DNA from: Rhizobium sp. ASV20
GTDB lineage: Bacteria; Pseudomonadota; Alphaproteobacteria; Rhizobiales; Rhizobiaceae
Reading direction: 5' to 3'
Assembly: GCF_016429015.1 (NCBI RefSeq)
Contig: NZ_JAELTU010000056.1
Location: 1 to 40,752 of the forward strand
DNA: 40,752 nucleotides
The translations under genes and the position numbers were made by a program. This document shows positions 26,122 through 34,868 of the stretch, piece after piece (position 1 is the stretch's first letter; the number at the start of each line of letters is the position of its first letter). Under the pieces are notes generated by a model. The model did not search any database and was not told where the DNA came from. It saw only the letters and a program-made list of their open reading frames with translations.

Positions 26122-27375
26122 TCAGGTGCGGCCGGAGATGAAGGTCTGCAACTGCTTGGCAGCGTCGGCCGGCTGGATATTGCCGGAGGCGACGTCGTTG
26201 ATCACCCGGAAGTATTCGGTGGTCACGTCAAGCGGGAAGGCCTGGTCACCATTCATGTAGACCTTGCTGTAGGTCTTGAAGATCTCGAGCCATTTCGCCT
26301 CGAGCGGCTTCTGGTCTTTATACTGCACGTTCTTGTTGACCGAGATCGAGCTGATCTGGCCGACGAGATCCTGCTGCACCTTGGTCGACAGGAAGTAATC
26401 GAGGAATTTGGCGGCGAGATCCGGATTCTTGCTCTTGGTGCTGACGTAATTGTATTCGGCAAAGCCATAAAGGCGGTTCGTATTCGTCGGGAACGGTATA
26501 ACACCGTAGTCGTCGAGGTTGACCTTGCTGCCGCTCAGCTGGCTGACCAGCCAGTCGCCTTCAAGCATCATCGCCGCACGGCCGGCGACGAACAGCGTAT
26601 AGGATTGCTGATTGCTGATGCCCATGAACGGCTTCAGCGTGTAGTCCTTCGTCCACTTGGCAAATTCGGTGAAGGCATCGGCTGCGCAGGCTTCCTTCGT
26701 CCAGTCGGCCTTCATGGCCATCAGGGCGTCATGCTTGTCCGCGCCGCATTTGGTTTCGAGCAGCACGTCCATCAGGCGCATCACGTGCCAGTTGACCGAG
26801 CCGCCGAAGGTGAAGGCCGGAATGCCCGCCGCCTTGAGCTTGTCGGCCGCCGCCAGCAGCTCTTCATAGGTCTTTGGCTCCTGGGTGATGCCGGCCTTCT
26901 GGAAGAGCTTCTTGTTGTAATAGATCGCCTCACCCTTGAAGGTGAAGGGGACGCCATGCTTGCCACCCGGATAAAGGTCGGCAAAGGCGGCTGCAGACGG
27001 AAGCAGCTCATCTGCCCATTTGTACTCTGTGTAATATTTGTCGAGCGGAAGCGAGAGGCCTGCCTTCACATATTCGCCGCCGAGGCCGAGGCCCGCCCAG
27101 CTGAAATAGATATCCGGACCCTTGCTGGAGCCTGCCGCCACGCGAAGGGCGGTCTTGTGCTCGTCGACGCCGCGCTGGACGATTTCGACGTGAGTGCCGG
27201 GATTGGCCGTTTCGAAGTCCTTGGCGACCTTCTTCAATGCGCCGTTTGCCGCGCCGTTGTCGAAGTTCAGCGTCCACATCGTCAGGTCTTCAGCGGCAAC
27301 ATTGGTTGCCGAAAATGCCGCCACAGCGATCGCCGCAGCACCGAACCAACGCGCATATTGGGTGTTGATAGCCAT
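26122..27375 (-). CDS. Oligosaccharide ABC transporter substrate-binding protein (MalE-like)
   Basis: Periplasmic sugar-binding protein of the CUT1 class, 417 aa from ATG 27375, with AGGAGGA upstream. The signal peptide is 'WFGAAAIAVAAFSATNVAAE', cleaved after A-A. The mature part has family landmarks 'FETANPGTHVEIV', 'GVPFTFKGEAIYYNKKLFQK' (ligand-lobe hinge region) and 'MLEGDWLVSQL'. It is the first gene of the five-gene operon with the apiosidase-like enzyme, and it has one copy of the putative GntR operator just upstream. CUT1 proteins usually bind di- or oligosaccharides, which fits import of an intact apioside. Confidence 0.94.
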   Translation of the reverse strand: MAINTQYARWFGAAAIAVAAFSATNVAAEDLTMWTLNFDNGAANGALKKVAKDFETANPGTHVEIVQRGVDEHKTALRVAAGSSKGPDIYFSWAGLGLGGEYVKAGLSLPLDKYYTEYKWADELLPSAAAFADLYPGGKHGVPFTFKGEAIYYNKKLFQKAGITQEPKTYEELLAAADKLKAAGIPAFTFGGSVNWHVMRLMDVLLETKCGADKHDALMAMKADWTKEACAADAFTEFAKWTKDYTLKPFMGISNQQSYTLFVAGRAAMMLEGDWLVSQLSGSKVNLDDYGVIPFPTNTNRLYGFAEYNYVSTKSKNPDLAAKFLDYFLSTKVQQDLVGQISSISVNKNVQYKDQKPLEAKWLEIFKTYSKVYMNGDQAFPLDVTTEYFRVINDVASGNIQPADAAKQLQTFISGRT

Positions 27376-27430
27376 CTCCCGTCCTCCTCTGAGCAAAGCT
27401 GATGGCGGTTTTGACAAATAGTGATCAACA

Positions 27431-27456
27431 TGTCAACTGGTATGATGAGATAATCA
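27431..27456 (-). promoter_or_regulatory. Operator A (TGGTATGATGAG) in front of the oligosaccharide-import operon
   Basis: The 12-mer TGGTATGATGAG at 27438-27449 is identical to the one in front of apnO and differs by one base from the one in front of the RuBisCO-like gene. Read on the minus strand it abuts TTGACA (27436-27431), a consensus -35 box. The wider 11-mer GTCAACTGGTA (27432-27442, within the site) is also repeated exactly near 38424-38434. A repressor bound here would cover the promoter. Confidence 0.7.
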
Positions 27457-27608
27457 GCGGCAAGTTAGCGTCCGCCTCAAGCGCAGTCATCCCCCGCCAC
27501 CGCTTGACCCACCAGGTGGCAGTACCGTCCGCGACCGGCTTTCCTGTCCTAGGCGGCCGCCGGCCTTTTGCGGCTAAGGGAACGCACTGAGCTTGCCGGA
27601 GATGCGTG

Positions 27609-29483
27609 TCAGCCTGTCAAATCCACGCAAGCCGTGGCGTAGGCTGTAAGCGTGAACCGTCTATTTCCGGGGTGTTTCGTCAGGCGGAACGCTCCAAGGT
27701 CGATTTCCTGCGCGTAAGGGGTGATGTTGACCAAATGCAGTTGCCGCGACGCCCGGGGAGTGCCGGTGATGAAGGCGAGAACGGCGGTCGGATCGGATGT
27801 GAGACATTCCTGCCAGGTGCCGCCCGCCAGCCGGGACAGGGTAGAGACCGCAGCAAGGAGCGGCCGTGGCGTTCCTGGTGCCGAGGGCTCATTGTTGCCC
27901 GCGATCAACCCGAAAGCCCCGGTGAATGCCGAAAGCGTCAGGCATTCCAATCCGGCATCGAGGGTACGGGCAGCGTAGCCAAGCGCGAAGGCATTGCCGA
28001 AGCGCGCATTGTGCCGAGGATCGGTATTGGCCATGGCGATGCGCCCGCCGTACGGATTGTCCATGGTCCGGCTGCCATAGGGGTTCTGTCGCATCGGTAT
28101 GGTCGACGGGCCGATGCGATAGGGCTTGTCGCCGTAAATGGCGCGCACCGAGCGCGTGATGAATGGCAACGCTTCCAGTGTTTGCATGACGCTGAGATCA
28201 TCGGCTGCATGCACGATGGGATTGGTGCAGTGGGTGATGAATGCAAGCGAGTCCGCGGGAACGCGCTTGCGGTTGAGCTCGGTGAAATAGCTCAGCATGC
28301 CGCCGCCCAGGCGCATGCCGGCAAAGGCGGCGCGACCGGCTGCGTAGACTTCTTCAAGAGGTGGGCATTCGGGCCATTTGCTGCCGGGTGGCGTCGATTG
28401 CCGGTCAACCGATGGGGATAGTACCAGGGCATCGGGCTTGAGGCCCGCATCTTGCATCAAGGTCGCAATTTGCTGCGCTTCGGCAAGGGGGGGAAGGCGG
28501 CACGGCAAGGCGATTTCCAGGGTGGATCGCCCTGTGTGACCTGCTGCAATGGCCGCAAACGACTTGAGTGCATCGATGCCGTGTCCTGCCCCCGGATCGA
28601 AATGAAACAACAGCTCCTGCGGTGCGATTTCATGCAGCCGGTCGCGGGCTAAAAGGGTGGCTTCGGCTTCTTCGGGCGTGATCACAAGCCCGATTGCCGG
28701 CATGGTACCGGACTTGTCTCCGAGGCTCAGCGTGACCGGCCGTTGAGCGCTCGCTGGTGTGCGAGTGGAGCGCCGCATGTCGCCAAGGGTGAGGATGATG
28801 CGTTGCCGCACCGGTTCGCCAGCCGGGATATGATAGGGCCAGGGCAAGGCGAGGGGGCGAACATAGGTCTTGTAGGACGCATCCGACCAGTTGCGCTGGT
28901 CTTCCATTTCGAAGGTGTCGCCCTCCATGCGGCACTCGGCCGTGACATGTGGTGAGACGCTATGCGTGATCGCCCGCATGTCCTTGAACGGCTGCCAAGG
29001 CTCGATAAGGTCGGGGAAATGTGTGTCTTCGCTCCGGCCGTCGACATGCTCGACCGACACCGGCATTCCGGCGACCCCGACGATCGGATGCAGGATGCAA
29101 AAGCCGCAGCGATTGGTTTCAAACCCGGTTGCCGAGAGCGCTACGGCCTCGAAGGTCAACGCTTCGCCCTCTTCGGCCGCAATTTTTACGTCGATTGCGA
29201 GCTCTGTGTCGAAAGGCCCGGCACACCGCGCTATGAAGCTCACGGAAAAGCCGCTTTCGCGCTGATCGATCCGCAGATCGTCGATGCGAGGCGCATATGT
29301 GCCCCAGTCCCGATCGCGAACCAGATAGGAAACGGCGCGCAAAACTTCGGAGCCATCGTAGCAAATGCTCCGCAAGTTCCCGTCCTTGAAGTCCGCGGCA
29401 AGCTTGCCCGCGGTCAATCTTGCGGGTGACGTTTCCGTCTCGTGCGTGCCGTAGAGCTGAAACGGATCGATCGTGGTCGTCAT
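27609..29483 (-). CDS. apnL: D-apionolactonase (ApnL)
   Basis: A 624-residue cytoplasmic enzyme that opens D-apionolactone to D-apionate, the second step of D-apiose catabolism. I recognise it by its overall sequence type: an N-terminal beta-rich part with 'GNLRSICYDGSEVLRAVSYLVRDRDWGTY' (in pieces), 'GFCILHPIVG' and 'DLIEPWQPFKDMRAITHSV', and a C-terminal TIM-barrel-like half with 'THCTNPIVHAADD' and 'PYGGRIAMANTDPR'. The operon context supports the call. Start ATG 29483 overlaps the apsD stop by four bases; the frame upstream of it is not protein-like. It is the last gene of the apnO-transporter-apsD operon. A 233-bp gap with the next operon's promoter follows. Confidence 0.87.
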   Translation of the reverse strand: MTTTIDPFQLYGTHETETSPARLTAGKLAADFKDGNLRSICYDGSEVLRAVSYLVRDRDWGTYAPRIDDLRIDQRESGFSVSFIARCAGPFDTELAIDVKIAAEEGEALTFEAVALSATGFETNRCGFCILHPIVGVAGMPVSVEHVDGRSEDTHFPDLIEPWQPFKDMRAITHSVSPHVTAECRMEGDTFEMEDQRNWSDASYKTYVRPLALPWPYHIPAGEPVRQRIILTLGDMRRSTRTPASAQRPVTLSLGDKSGTMPAIGLVITPEEAEATLLARDRLHEIAPQELLFHFDPGAGHGIDALKSFAAIAAGHTGRSTLEIALPCRLPPLAEAQQIATLMQDAGLKPDALVLSPSVDRQSTPPGSKWPECPPLEEVYAAGRAAFAGMRLGGGMLSYFTELNRKRVPADSLAFITHCTNPIVHAADDLSVMQTLEALPFITRSVRAIYGDKPYRIGPSTIPMRQNPYGSRTMDNPYGGRIAMANTDPRHNARFGNAFALGYAARTLDAGLECLTLSAFTGAFGLIAGNNEPSAPGTPRPLLAAVSTLSRLAGGTWQECLTSDPTAVLAFITGTPRASRQLHLVNITPYAQEIDLGAFRLTKHPGNRRFTLTAYATACVDLTG

Positions 29484-30514
29484 TGCAGCAATGCTCCGAT
29501 ATCGACCGTCTGTCCGCTTGCCGCGCTGTCGTAGGCCGCTTCGACGAGCGCCAGCGTTTTGAGATTGTCTGCTCCGGAGGTGGAGGTCTCCTTGCCGTCT
29601 GCCAGGCGATCGGCCCAATGCTGCTGGATCGCCAGAACGCTTTCCTGGATGTTATGCCAGGGGCGTGACGCCCAGGAAAGAAGCCGTGGCGAGACATCGG
29701 AAATCGCAACGCCATCGGGGCCAGTGACCTCGAGATGATAGCCCTGCGACAGCCTGATCGAGCCTTTCGTGCCGTCGAGTTCGATCAGCGTTTCCGGGAA
29801 GGGCTCCGCCGAAAGCGTGGAGGCATAGCTGACGTCGACGATCGATGTTGCACCGTTTTGATGGTCAAGCAGGATCGTGGCGACATCCTCGCCCTTGATG
29901 TTCGGATTGACCCGCTTGGTGCGAGCCGTCAGCGCGGCGACGTCGCCGAGAATGAAGCGGGCGATGTCGAGCGTATGGATGCCGAGATCCTCGATGATGA
30001 AGCGCTCGCCTTCGGCAAGGTAGGGCTGGCCGGAGAAGACATCGAAGCCGGACCGGAAGGAGAAGCGGCCCCAGAAGGGGTCGCCGATCACTCCCGATTG
30101 GAGAACCGCCTTGACCGCCTGGATGGGCGTCTGCCAGCGGAAATTTTCATGCACCATCAGCGGTACGCCGGCCCTGGCGCATACCGCGACCATTGTCTTG
30201 GCATCGCCCAGCGTTTTCGCGAAGGGCTTCTGGCAGATTGCCGGGATCGCATGGGAGGCTGCCATTTCGACCAGAGCGCGGTGGCTTGCCACTGTCGTTG
30301 CGATATCGACGAAATCGAAGCCGCCGTCGGCAAACATGGCCGCAGCATCGCCATAGCGACGCTCGATGCCGAACTGGTCGCCAACGAGCGTCAGTCGCTC
30401 GGGGTCCCGATCGCAGATCGCGACGATGTTGGCACCTTTCACATCCTGCCATGCGTGCATCTGATTGATTGCGAAGAAGCCGCAACCGATCAATGCGCCT
30501 TTGATGTCTGCCAT
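29480..30514 (-). CDS. apsD: D-apiose dehydrogenase (ApsD), Gfo/Idh/MocA family
   Basis: NAD(P)-dependent oxidoreductase of 344 aa that would oxidise D-apiose to D-apionolactone. The Rossmann start is 'GALIGCGFFAINQMHAW' and the cofactor specificity loop 'AICDRDPERL'. The catalytic segment is Q95-K-P (the usual EKP, with Gln for Glu as in several family members), followed by 'HENFRWQTPIQAVK', 'EDLGIHTLDIARFILGD' (catalytic His) and a C-terminal substrate domain. The family alone would allow many sugars; the assignment to apiose rests on apnL, apnO, oiaK and the RuBisCO-like gene in the same island. It starts just behind the permease gene and is coupled to apnL. Confidence 0.85.
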   Translation of the reverse strand: MADIKGALIGCGFFAINQMHAWQDVKGANIVAICDRDPERLTLVGDQFGIERRYGDAAAMFADGGFDFVDIATTVASHRALVEMAASHAIPAICQKPFAKTLGDAKTMVAVCARAGVPLMVHENFRWQTPIQAVKAVLQSGVIGDPFWGRFSFRSGFDVFSGQPYLAEGERFIIEDLGIHTLDIARFILGDVAALTARTKRVNPNIKGEDVATILLDHQNGATSIVDVSYASTLSAEPFPETLIELDGTKGSIRLSQGYHLEVTGPDGVAISDVSPRLLSWASRPWHNIQESVLAIQQHWADRLADGKETSTSGADNLKTLALVEAAYDSAASGQTVDIGALLQ

Positions 30515-30515
30515 T

Positions 30516-31580
30516 TCAGCCTGCCTTTGCCATTTGCATGAGAGTTACGCGCTGCTGGAGGCGTCGCTGCGCCTGATCCACGACCACCGCGATGATGATG
30601 ACCAGCCCCTTGATGACCATCTGCCAGAAGGATGATACGCCCATCATTACCAGGCCGTCCGAAAGGATGCCGATAACGAAGGCGCCGATGATGGTGCCGC
30701 CTATGGTGCCGCGACCGCCCGACATGGACGTGCCCCCGAGCACTGCTGCTGCAATCGCATTCAATTCGAAACTCTCACCCGTTGCGGGATGCGCCGCCAT
30801 CAGTTCCGACGAAATGACGATGCCGACGATGGCAGCACACAGGCCAGAGAACATGTAGACGAAAATCTTGACCACATCGACGCGAATGCCGGACATGCGC
30901 GCAGCGCGTTCGTTGCCGCCGACGGCGAAGATGTGCCGGCCGATCGGCGTCGAGCGGGCAACATAGGCGGCGACCAACGCCAGCACGATCAGGATCCAGA
31001 TCGAAACCGGAAGGCCGAACACGCGTCCGGCGCCGAACACGGCGAAACCGGTCGTGTCATATTCCGGCCGCCCGACCAGGTTCGGAAAGGTCTGGCCGTC
31101 GGACGACAGAAGCGCCAGGCCGCGGGCGACATAGAGCGTTCCGAGCGTGGCGATGAAGGGTGCGACGTTGAGTTTGGTGATGAGCAGCCCATTGATGAGC
31201 CCGATCAGCAGCCCGACGGCAAGGGTGATGAAAATGATCTCGTAGATGTTGAAGTAGACCGTATAGCCGACCGGCAGTTCGATGCCGTTGAGGATGAGGG
31301 CGCCTGCCACCATGCCGCAAAGCCCGACGATCGAGCCAACGGACAGGTCGATGCCGCCGGTGACGATGACGAAGGTCATGCCCATGGCGAGAAAAGCGTT
31401 GAGCGCCACATGTTTCGACATCAGGATGATATTGGCGGTCGAGGTGAAGTTCGGCGCGAAGATCGCAAAGAAGATGATCACCGCAAAGAGCGCAATGAAG
31501 GTCCTGAGCTTCATCAACGTCAGGAGGACGGAGCCGTTCGAGCGATTGGCCGCAAAGGCGGAGGATGTGTCTGCCGTCAT
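30516..31580 (-). CDS. Sugar ABC transporter permease (RbsC-like)
   Basis: Inner-membrane CUT2 permease, 354 aa, about eight to ten helices. Landmarks are 'MGMTFVIVTGGIDLSVGSIVGL' (in two parts: MGMTFVIVTGG / IDLSVGSIVGL) and 'GGTSMSGGRGTIGGTIIGAF', the conserved CUT2 loops. CUT2 systems carry monosaccharides, so D-apiose is the likely cargo given its neighbours. The start overlaps the ATPase stop by four bases, and the stop lies one base before apsD. Confidence 0.95.
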   Translation of the reverse strand: MTADTSSAFAANRSNGSVLLTLMKLRTFIALFAVIIFFAIFAPNFTSTANIILMSKHVALNAFLAMGMTFVIVTGGIDLSVGSIVGLCGMVAGALILNGIELPVGYTVYFNIYEIIFITLAVGLLIGLINGLLITKLNVAPFIATLGTLYVARGLALLSSDGQTFPNLVGRPEYDTTGFAVFGAGRVFGLPVSIWILIVLALVAAYVARSTPIGRHIFAVGGNERAARMSGIRVDVVKIFVYMFSGLCAAIVGIVISSELMAAHPATGESFELNAIAAAVLGGTSMSGGRGTIGGTIIGAFVIGILSDGLVMMGVSSFWQMVIKGLVIIIAVVVDQAQRRLQQRVTLMQMAKAG

Positions 31581-33130
31581 GATGCGAGTTTCCCTGTATG
31601 TCCGTGTCCCTTGGCCGATGCTGCGATGATGGCCTCTTCGGTGGCTTCGCTTCTGTCGAGAATGGTCACGAGCTTGCCGTTGCTAAGCACGGCGATGCGG
31701 TCCGAAAGGGCCATGACCTCTTCAAGGTCCGATGTTGAAAACAAGATTGCCAGGCCGTTGCCGGCGAGCCGGCGCATCGTGCGGAAGACATCGGCCTTGG
31801 CGCCGACGTCGATGCCGCGGCTCGGCTCGTCCATCAAAAGCACCTTCGGGTCAGTCATGAGCGCCTTGCCGATGACCACCTTCTGTTGATTGCCGCCAGA
31901 CATCGAGGTGACCTCGAAATCCGGATTGGGTGCCTTGATCGCGAGATCGCGGATCATCTCGCGAATGGCGATCTTTTCTGCGGCCGCATCGATGTGAAAG
32001 AAGAGGCGGGCGAAGCGACTGAGGCTCGCAAGCGTCAGATTGCCGGCGATCGACAGGACCTGCACCAATCCTTCGCGCTGGCGATCTTCGGGGATCAAGG
32101 CCAACCCTTTGCGGATGCGTCGGGTGGTGTCACGGGCGCGGACCTCCTCGCCCTCGATGAAAATCCGCCCGGTCGAATGCGCGTGCCGGCCCATCACGCA
32201 TTCGAAGAACTCGCTGCGCCCGGCACCCATCAGTCCGTATATGCCAAGGATTTCGCCGGCGCGTACGGAGAGTGAAACATGATCGACGGCAAGGCCGCCC
32301 ATGCGCCTCGGCAGGCTGATTTCCTCGGCGCGAAAGGCTTCGCGGCCGATGGTGTGCTTGCCGGACTTGGCAAAATCCTTGGCATCGGAACCGATCATCG
32401 AGCGGACGATCCACGGTGTATCTATGTCGCGCACCATGGCCTGGCCCGTGATCTGCCCGTCGCGCAAAACGGTGATGTAGTCGCCGATGCGCATGAGCTC
32501 TTCCAGCCGGTGCGAGATATAGACGATCGCAACGCCCTGTGCCTTTAGCTCGGCAATCACCTTGAAGAGAATATCGACCTCGGCCGCCGAAAGTGCCGAT
32601 GTCGGTTCGTCCATGATCAAAATACGGGCATCAAGCGAGATCGCCTTGGCGATCTCGACCAGTTGCTGCTGCCCGATGGGCAGATCCTCGACCATGGTGT
32701 CGCCGCTGATGTCGGCGTCGAGTTTTTTCAGGAACCCGTTCGCCCTGTCGATCTGGGCCTTGTGGTCGATGCCGAGAATGCCGCGCGTGATTTCGCGGGT
32801 CGCGAACATGTTTTCGGCAACCGACATGTTGGCAAAGAGGTTGAGCTCCTGGAAGATCATGCCGATGCCGCATGCCTGCGCATCGGCCGGGCTCGCAAAG
32901 GAAACGTCCTTGCCCTCAAGCAGAATGCGTCCGGACGTCGGCCGCTCGACGCCAGCGATGATCTTCATCAACGTCGACTTGCCGGCGCCGTTCTCGCCCA
33001 CGAGCACGTTGACGGCACCGCGATGCAGCTCGAGATTGGCGCGCTTGACGGCGACGATGCCGGAATAGACCTTCGAGACCTCTTCAAGCCGCAGGATAAT
33101 ATCGTGGCTGGATGTCGTCCCCATCATCAT
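31577..33130 (-). CDS. Sugar ABC transporter ATP-binding protein (RbsA-like, two NBDs)
   Basis: Dual-domain CUT2 ATPase, 517 aa. The N-terminal domain has Walker A 'GENGAGKST', signature-like 'LPIGQQQLVEIAKA' and Walker B 'ILIMDEPTSAL'. The C-terminal domain has the family's degenerate Walker A 'GLMGAGRSEF', signature 'SGGNQQKVVIGKAL' and 'LLMDEPSRGIDVGAK'. The protein starts with three consecutive methionines (33130, 33127, 33124); the first overlaps the DUF2291 stop by four bases. It energises the RbsC-like permease encoded next. Confidence 0.95.
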   Translation of the reverse strand: MMMGTTSSHDIILRLEEVSKVYSGIVAVKRANLELHRGAVNVLVGENGAGKSTLMKIIAGVERPTSGRILLEGKDVSFASPADAQACGIGMIFQELNLFANMSVAENMFATREITRGILGIDHKAQIDRANGFLKKLDADISGDTMVEDLPIGQQQLVEIAKAISLDARILIMDEPTSALSAAEVDILFKVIAELKAQGVAIVYISHRLEELMRIGDYITVLRDGQITGQAMVRDIDTPWIVRSMIGSDAKDFAKSGKHTIGREAFRAEEISLPRRMGGLAVDHVSLSVRAGEILGIYGLMGAGRSEFFECVMGRHAHSTGRIFIEGEEVRARDTTRRIRKGLALIPEDRQREGLVQVLSIAGNLTLASLSRFARLFFHIDAAAEKIAIREMIRDLAIKAPNPDFEVTSMSGGNQQKVVIGKALMTDPKVLLMDEPSRGIDVGAKADVFRTMRRLAGNGLAILFSTSDLEEVMALSDRIAVLSNGKLVTILDRSEATEEAIIAASAKGHGHTGKLAS

Positions 33131-33780
33131 TGTTCCAAAGTCAGAGCTGAAGGGGTTATCAGCGGCGGCTGTCCCGAGGCCGGCTGAGGGAAGGCGCCGG
33201 TCACAGTGATCGACCTGCCGACAAGCCCCTCACGGGGCAGGCCGGCGAGAAGGGACGTATTGACCTTCTCGTTGAAGGCCTTGCCGAACTGCGCCCATTC
33301 GATCTGGTTCTTGAAGCTGTTGAAGTCGACGAAATCCAGGGCGTCACGCAGCGCCGTTCCGCGGATCGCAGGACCAATCTGGATCTTGGCGTCGGCCTTG
33401 CCGTCACCGTCGACATCGACATCGAGCGTGGCGGCACGCGATGTCGTGTCCGTCGCGACGATCTTGCCGCTGAGCTTGACCGCATAGGTCCATGGCGAGC
33501 CGGATTGCTTGCGGGGATTGCCGTATTTGGCGCCTGCTTCATCCGGGCTTGCGGCAACGAGCTGCAGCACGGTCCTCAGGTCGCCGGCACGTTTTTCAAG
33601 ATCCGGTATTGCCTGAGACTGCCAGATGGCGTCGACCCGGGCAGCCGGGTCGAAAGCGTTCTTGGCCTCTGCAGCGGCCTTTTCCTCAGCCGTGGGCGTC
33701 TTGACGATCTTGCATCCGGGCAGTGCCGCGACCAGCATGATGGCCGCAATCACCCCAACGATCCTCGCCATGCGATGCAC
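33127..33780 (-). CDS. DUF2291-family lipoprotein of the sugar-import operon
   Basis: 217 aa with a lipoprotein signal: basic N-terminus, 'IVGVIAAIMLVAALPGC', lipobox L-P-G-C with Cys at about residue 23. The mature part matches DUF2291, a family found next to RbsB/RbsA genes in Proteobacteria, with the motif 'YGNPRKQSGSPWTYAVKLSG' in its core. It probably sits on the periplasmic face of the inner membrane near the CUT2 importer; no biochemical role is established. It lies between the binding protein and the ATPase and overlaps the ATPase start. Confidence 0.85.
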   Translation of the reverse strand: MHRMARIVGVIAAIMLVAALPGCKIVKTPTAEEKAAAEAKNAFDPAARVDAIWQSQAIPDLEKRAGDLRTVLQLVAASPDEAGAKYGNPRKQSGSPWTYAVKLSGKIVATDTTSRAATLDVDVDGDGKADAKIQIGPAIRGTALRDALDFVDFNSFKNQIEWAQFGKAFNEKVNTSLLAGLPREGLVGRSITVTGAFPQPASGQPPLITPSALTLEQ

Positions 33781-33802
33781 CTCAATGTGTCGATGAAACG
33801 AT

Positions 33803-33829
33803 GCGGAGAGCGTGATCCACGCTCTCCGC
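33803..33829 (-). other. Perfect 12-bp stem-loop behind the monosaccharide binding-protein gene
   Basis: GCGGAGAGCGTG (33803-33814) and CACGCTCTCCGC (33818-33829) are exact inverted repeats with a 3-base loop, 17 bases after the binding-protein stop. No T-run follows on the minus strand. It therefore probably protects the 3' end of the binding-protein message and partly attenuates the downstream lipoprotein/ATPase genes, a usual arrangement in sugar-import operons. Confidence 0.7.
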
Positions 33830-33846
33830 TGCCATATGGTTTGCCG

Positions 33847-34788
33847 TTAGTTCTTGAGCGCGAAGGTTTCGAGCTTGTCGGCATTGCCGGTGTTGATGAG
33901 AATGCAATCCATCAATTGCTTCTCCTCCTTCGGCACGGTCTTGTTCTTGATGTAAGCGTCGGCCTGCTGCACGGCCATCTGTGCCTGGGCATAGGCGGGC
34001 TGGAGCACGGTCGCCTTGATGCCACCGGCCTTGATGGAATCGCGCACGTCGTTTGAGCCGTCGAAACCGACAACGATAACATCCTTGCGACCGGCTGCCT
34101 GCAGGGCGGCGATAGCGCCCATCGCCATCGTGTCGTTGCCGGAGATCACGCCCTTGATGCCCGGATTTGCCTGAAGAATGGTTTCCATCTTGGCATAGGC
34201 TTCAGTCTGGCTCCAGTTCGCCGATTGCTTGGCGACGAGTTTCAAGTCCGGAAAATCGTCGATGACGTCGTGATAGCCCTGCGAGCGGATGCCGGCATTG
34301 GTGTCGGATTCCTTGCCGACGAGCTCGACGTAGTTGCCCTTCTCGCCCATCAGCTTGACGAATTCCTGTGCGCCGAGCTGGGCACCCTGATAGTTGTTGG
34401 AAACGATCTGGGCTGCCGCAACGCCGGTCGCGTTGATCTCGCGGTCGATAAGGAAGGACGCAATGCCCGCATCCTTGGCCTTCTTGACGGCGGCGACGGT
34501 CGCATCCGCGCCGGCATTGTCGAGAATGATGGCTTTTGCCCCACGCCCGATCGCGGTGTCGATGACCTCAGACTGCTTGTTGGCGTCGTCGTCATGGGTC
34601 ATGACGAGCGTCTCGTAGCCGAGTTCCTTGGCCTTTGCTTCAGCGCCGACCGCTTCAGCCTTGAAGAAGGGATTATCGTGGGCCGGCGTGATGATTGCGA
34701 TCAGATCGGCCGAAAAGGCCGGCACTGCCGTTCCCAGAGCAAGCGCACCGGCAAAGGCTGCAAGTGTCAGTTTACGCGTCAGTTTCAT
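33847..34788 (-). CDS. Monosaccharide ABC transporter substrate-binding protein (RbsB-like)
   Basis: Periplasmic type I binding protein, 313 aa, with a Sec signal peptide (MKLTRKLTLAAFAGALALGT, cut after F-S-A). The fold is marked by 'HDNPFFKAEAVGAEAKAKEL', 'AIILDNAGADATVAAVKKAK', 'FLIDREIN', 'SNNYQGAQLGAQEFV' and 'GFDGSNDVRDSI'. These are ribose/allose/erythritol-class sequences. A strong GGGAGGAG ribosome-binding site is four bases before the start. Given the surrounding enzymes the ligand is most likely D-apiose. Two tandem hairpins separate it from apnO upstream and one strong hairpin follows it. Confidence 0.92.
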   Translation of the reverse strand: MKLTRKLTLAAFAGALALGTAVPAFSADLIAIITPAHDNPFFKAEAVGAEAKAKELGYETLVMTHDDDANKQSEVIDTAIGRGAKAIILDNAGADATVAAVKKAKDAGIASFLIDREINATGVAAAQIVSNNYQGAQLGAQEFVKLMGEKGNYVELVGKESDTNAGIRSQGYHDVIDDFPDLKLVAKQSANWSQTEAYAKMETILQANPGIKGVISGNDTMAMGAIAALQAAGRKDVIVVGFDGSNDVRDSIKAGGIKATVLQPAYAQAQMAVQQADAYIKNKTVPKEEKQLMDCILINTGNADKLETFALKN

Positions 34789-34812
34789 GGTCTCCTCCCA
34801 GTTATGAAACAG

Positions 34813-34856
34813 GCCCTGTTCCCGGCAGGGCGGCGAAGGGAGGGCGACGCCCTCCC
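34813..34856 (-). other. Two tandem hairpins between apnO and the binding-protein gene
   Basis: GGGAGGGCG/CGCCCTCCC (34838-34846 and 34848-34856, minimal loop) and GCCCTG/CAGGGC (34813-34818 and 34826-34831) lie in the 80-bp gap. They follow the apnO stop by 12 bases without a T-run. They could attenuate, or act as a processing site that sets the apnO-to-binding-protein ratio. Confidence 0.5.
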
Positions 34857-34868
34857 CAGGGACGTCGA

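Noticed and set aside
26047..27402. Long plus-strand open frame opposite the oligosaccharide binding-protein gene
   Set aside because: Antisense shadow of a high-GC gene; the minus-strand frame has a signal peptide, family motifs and a ribosome-binding site.
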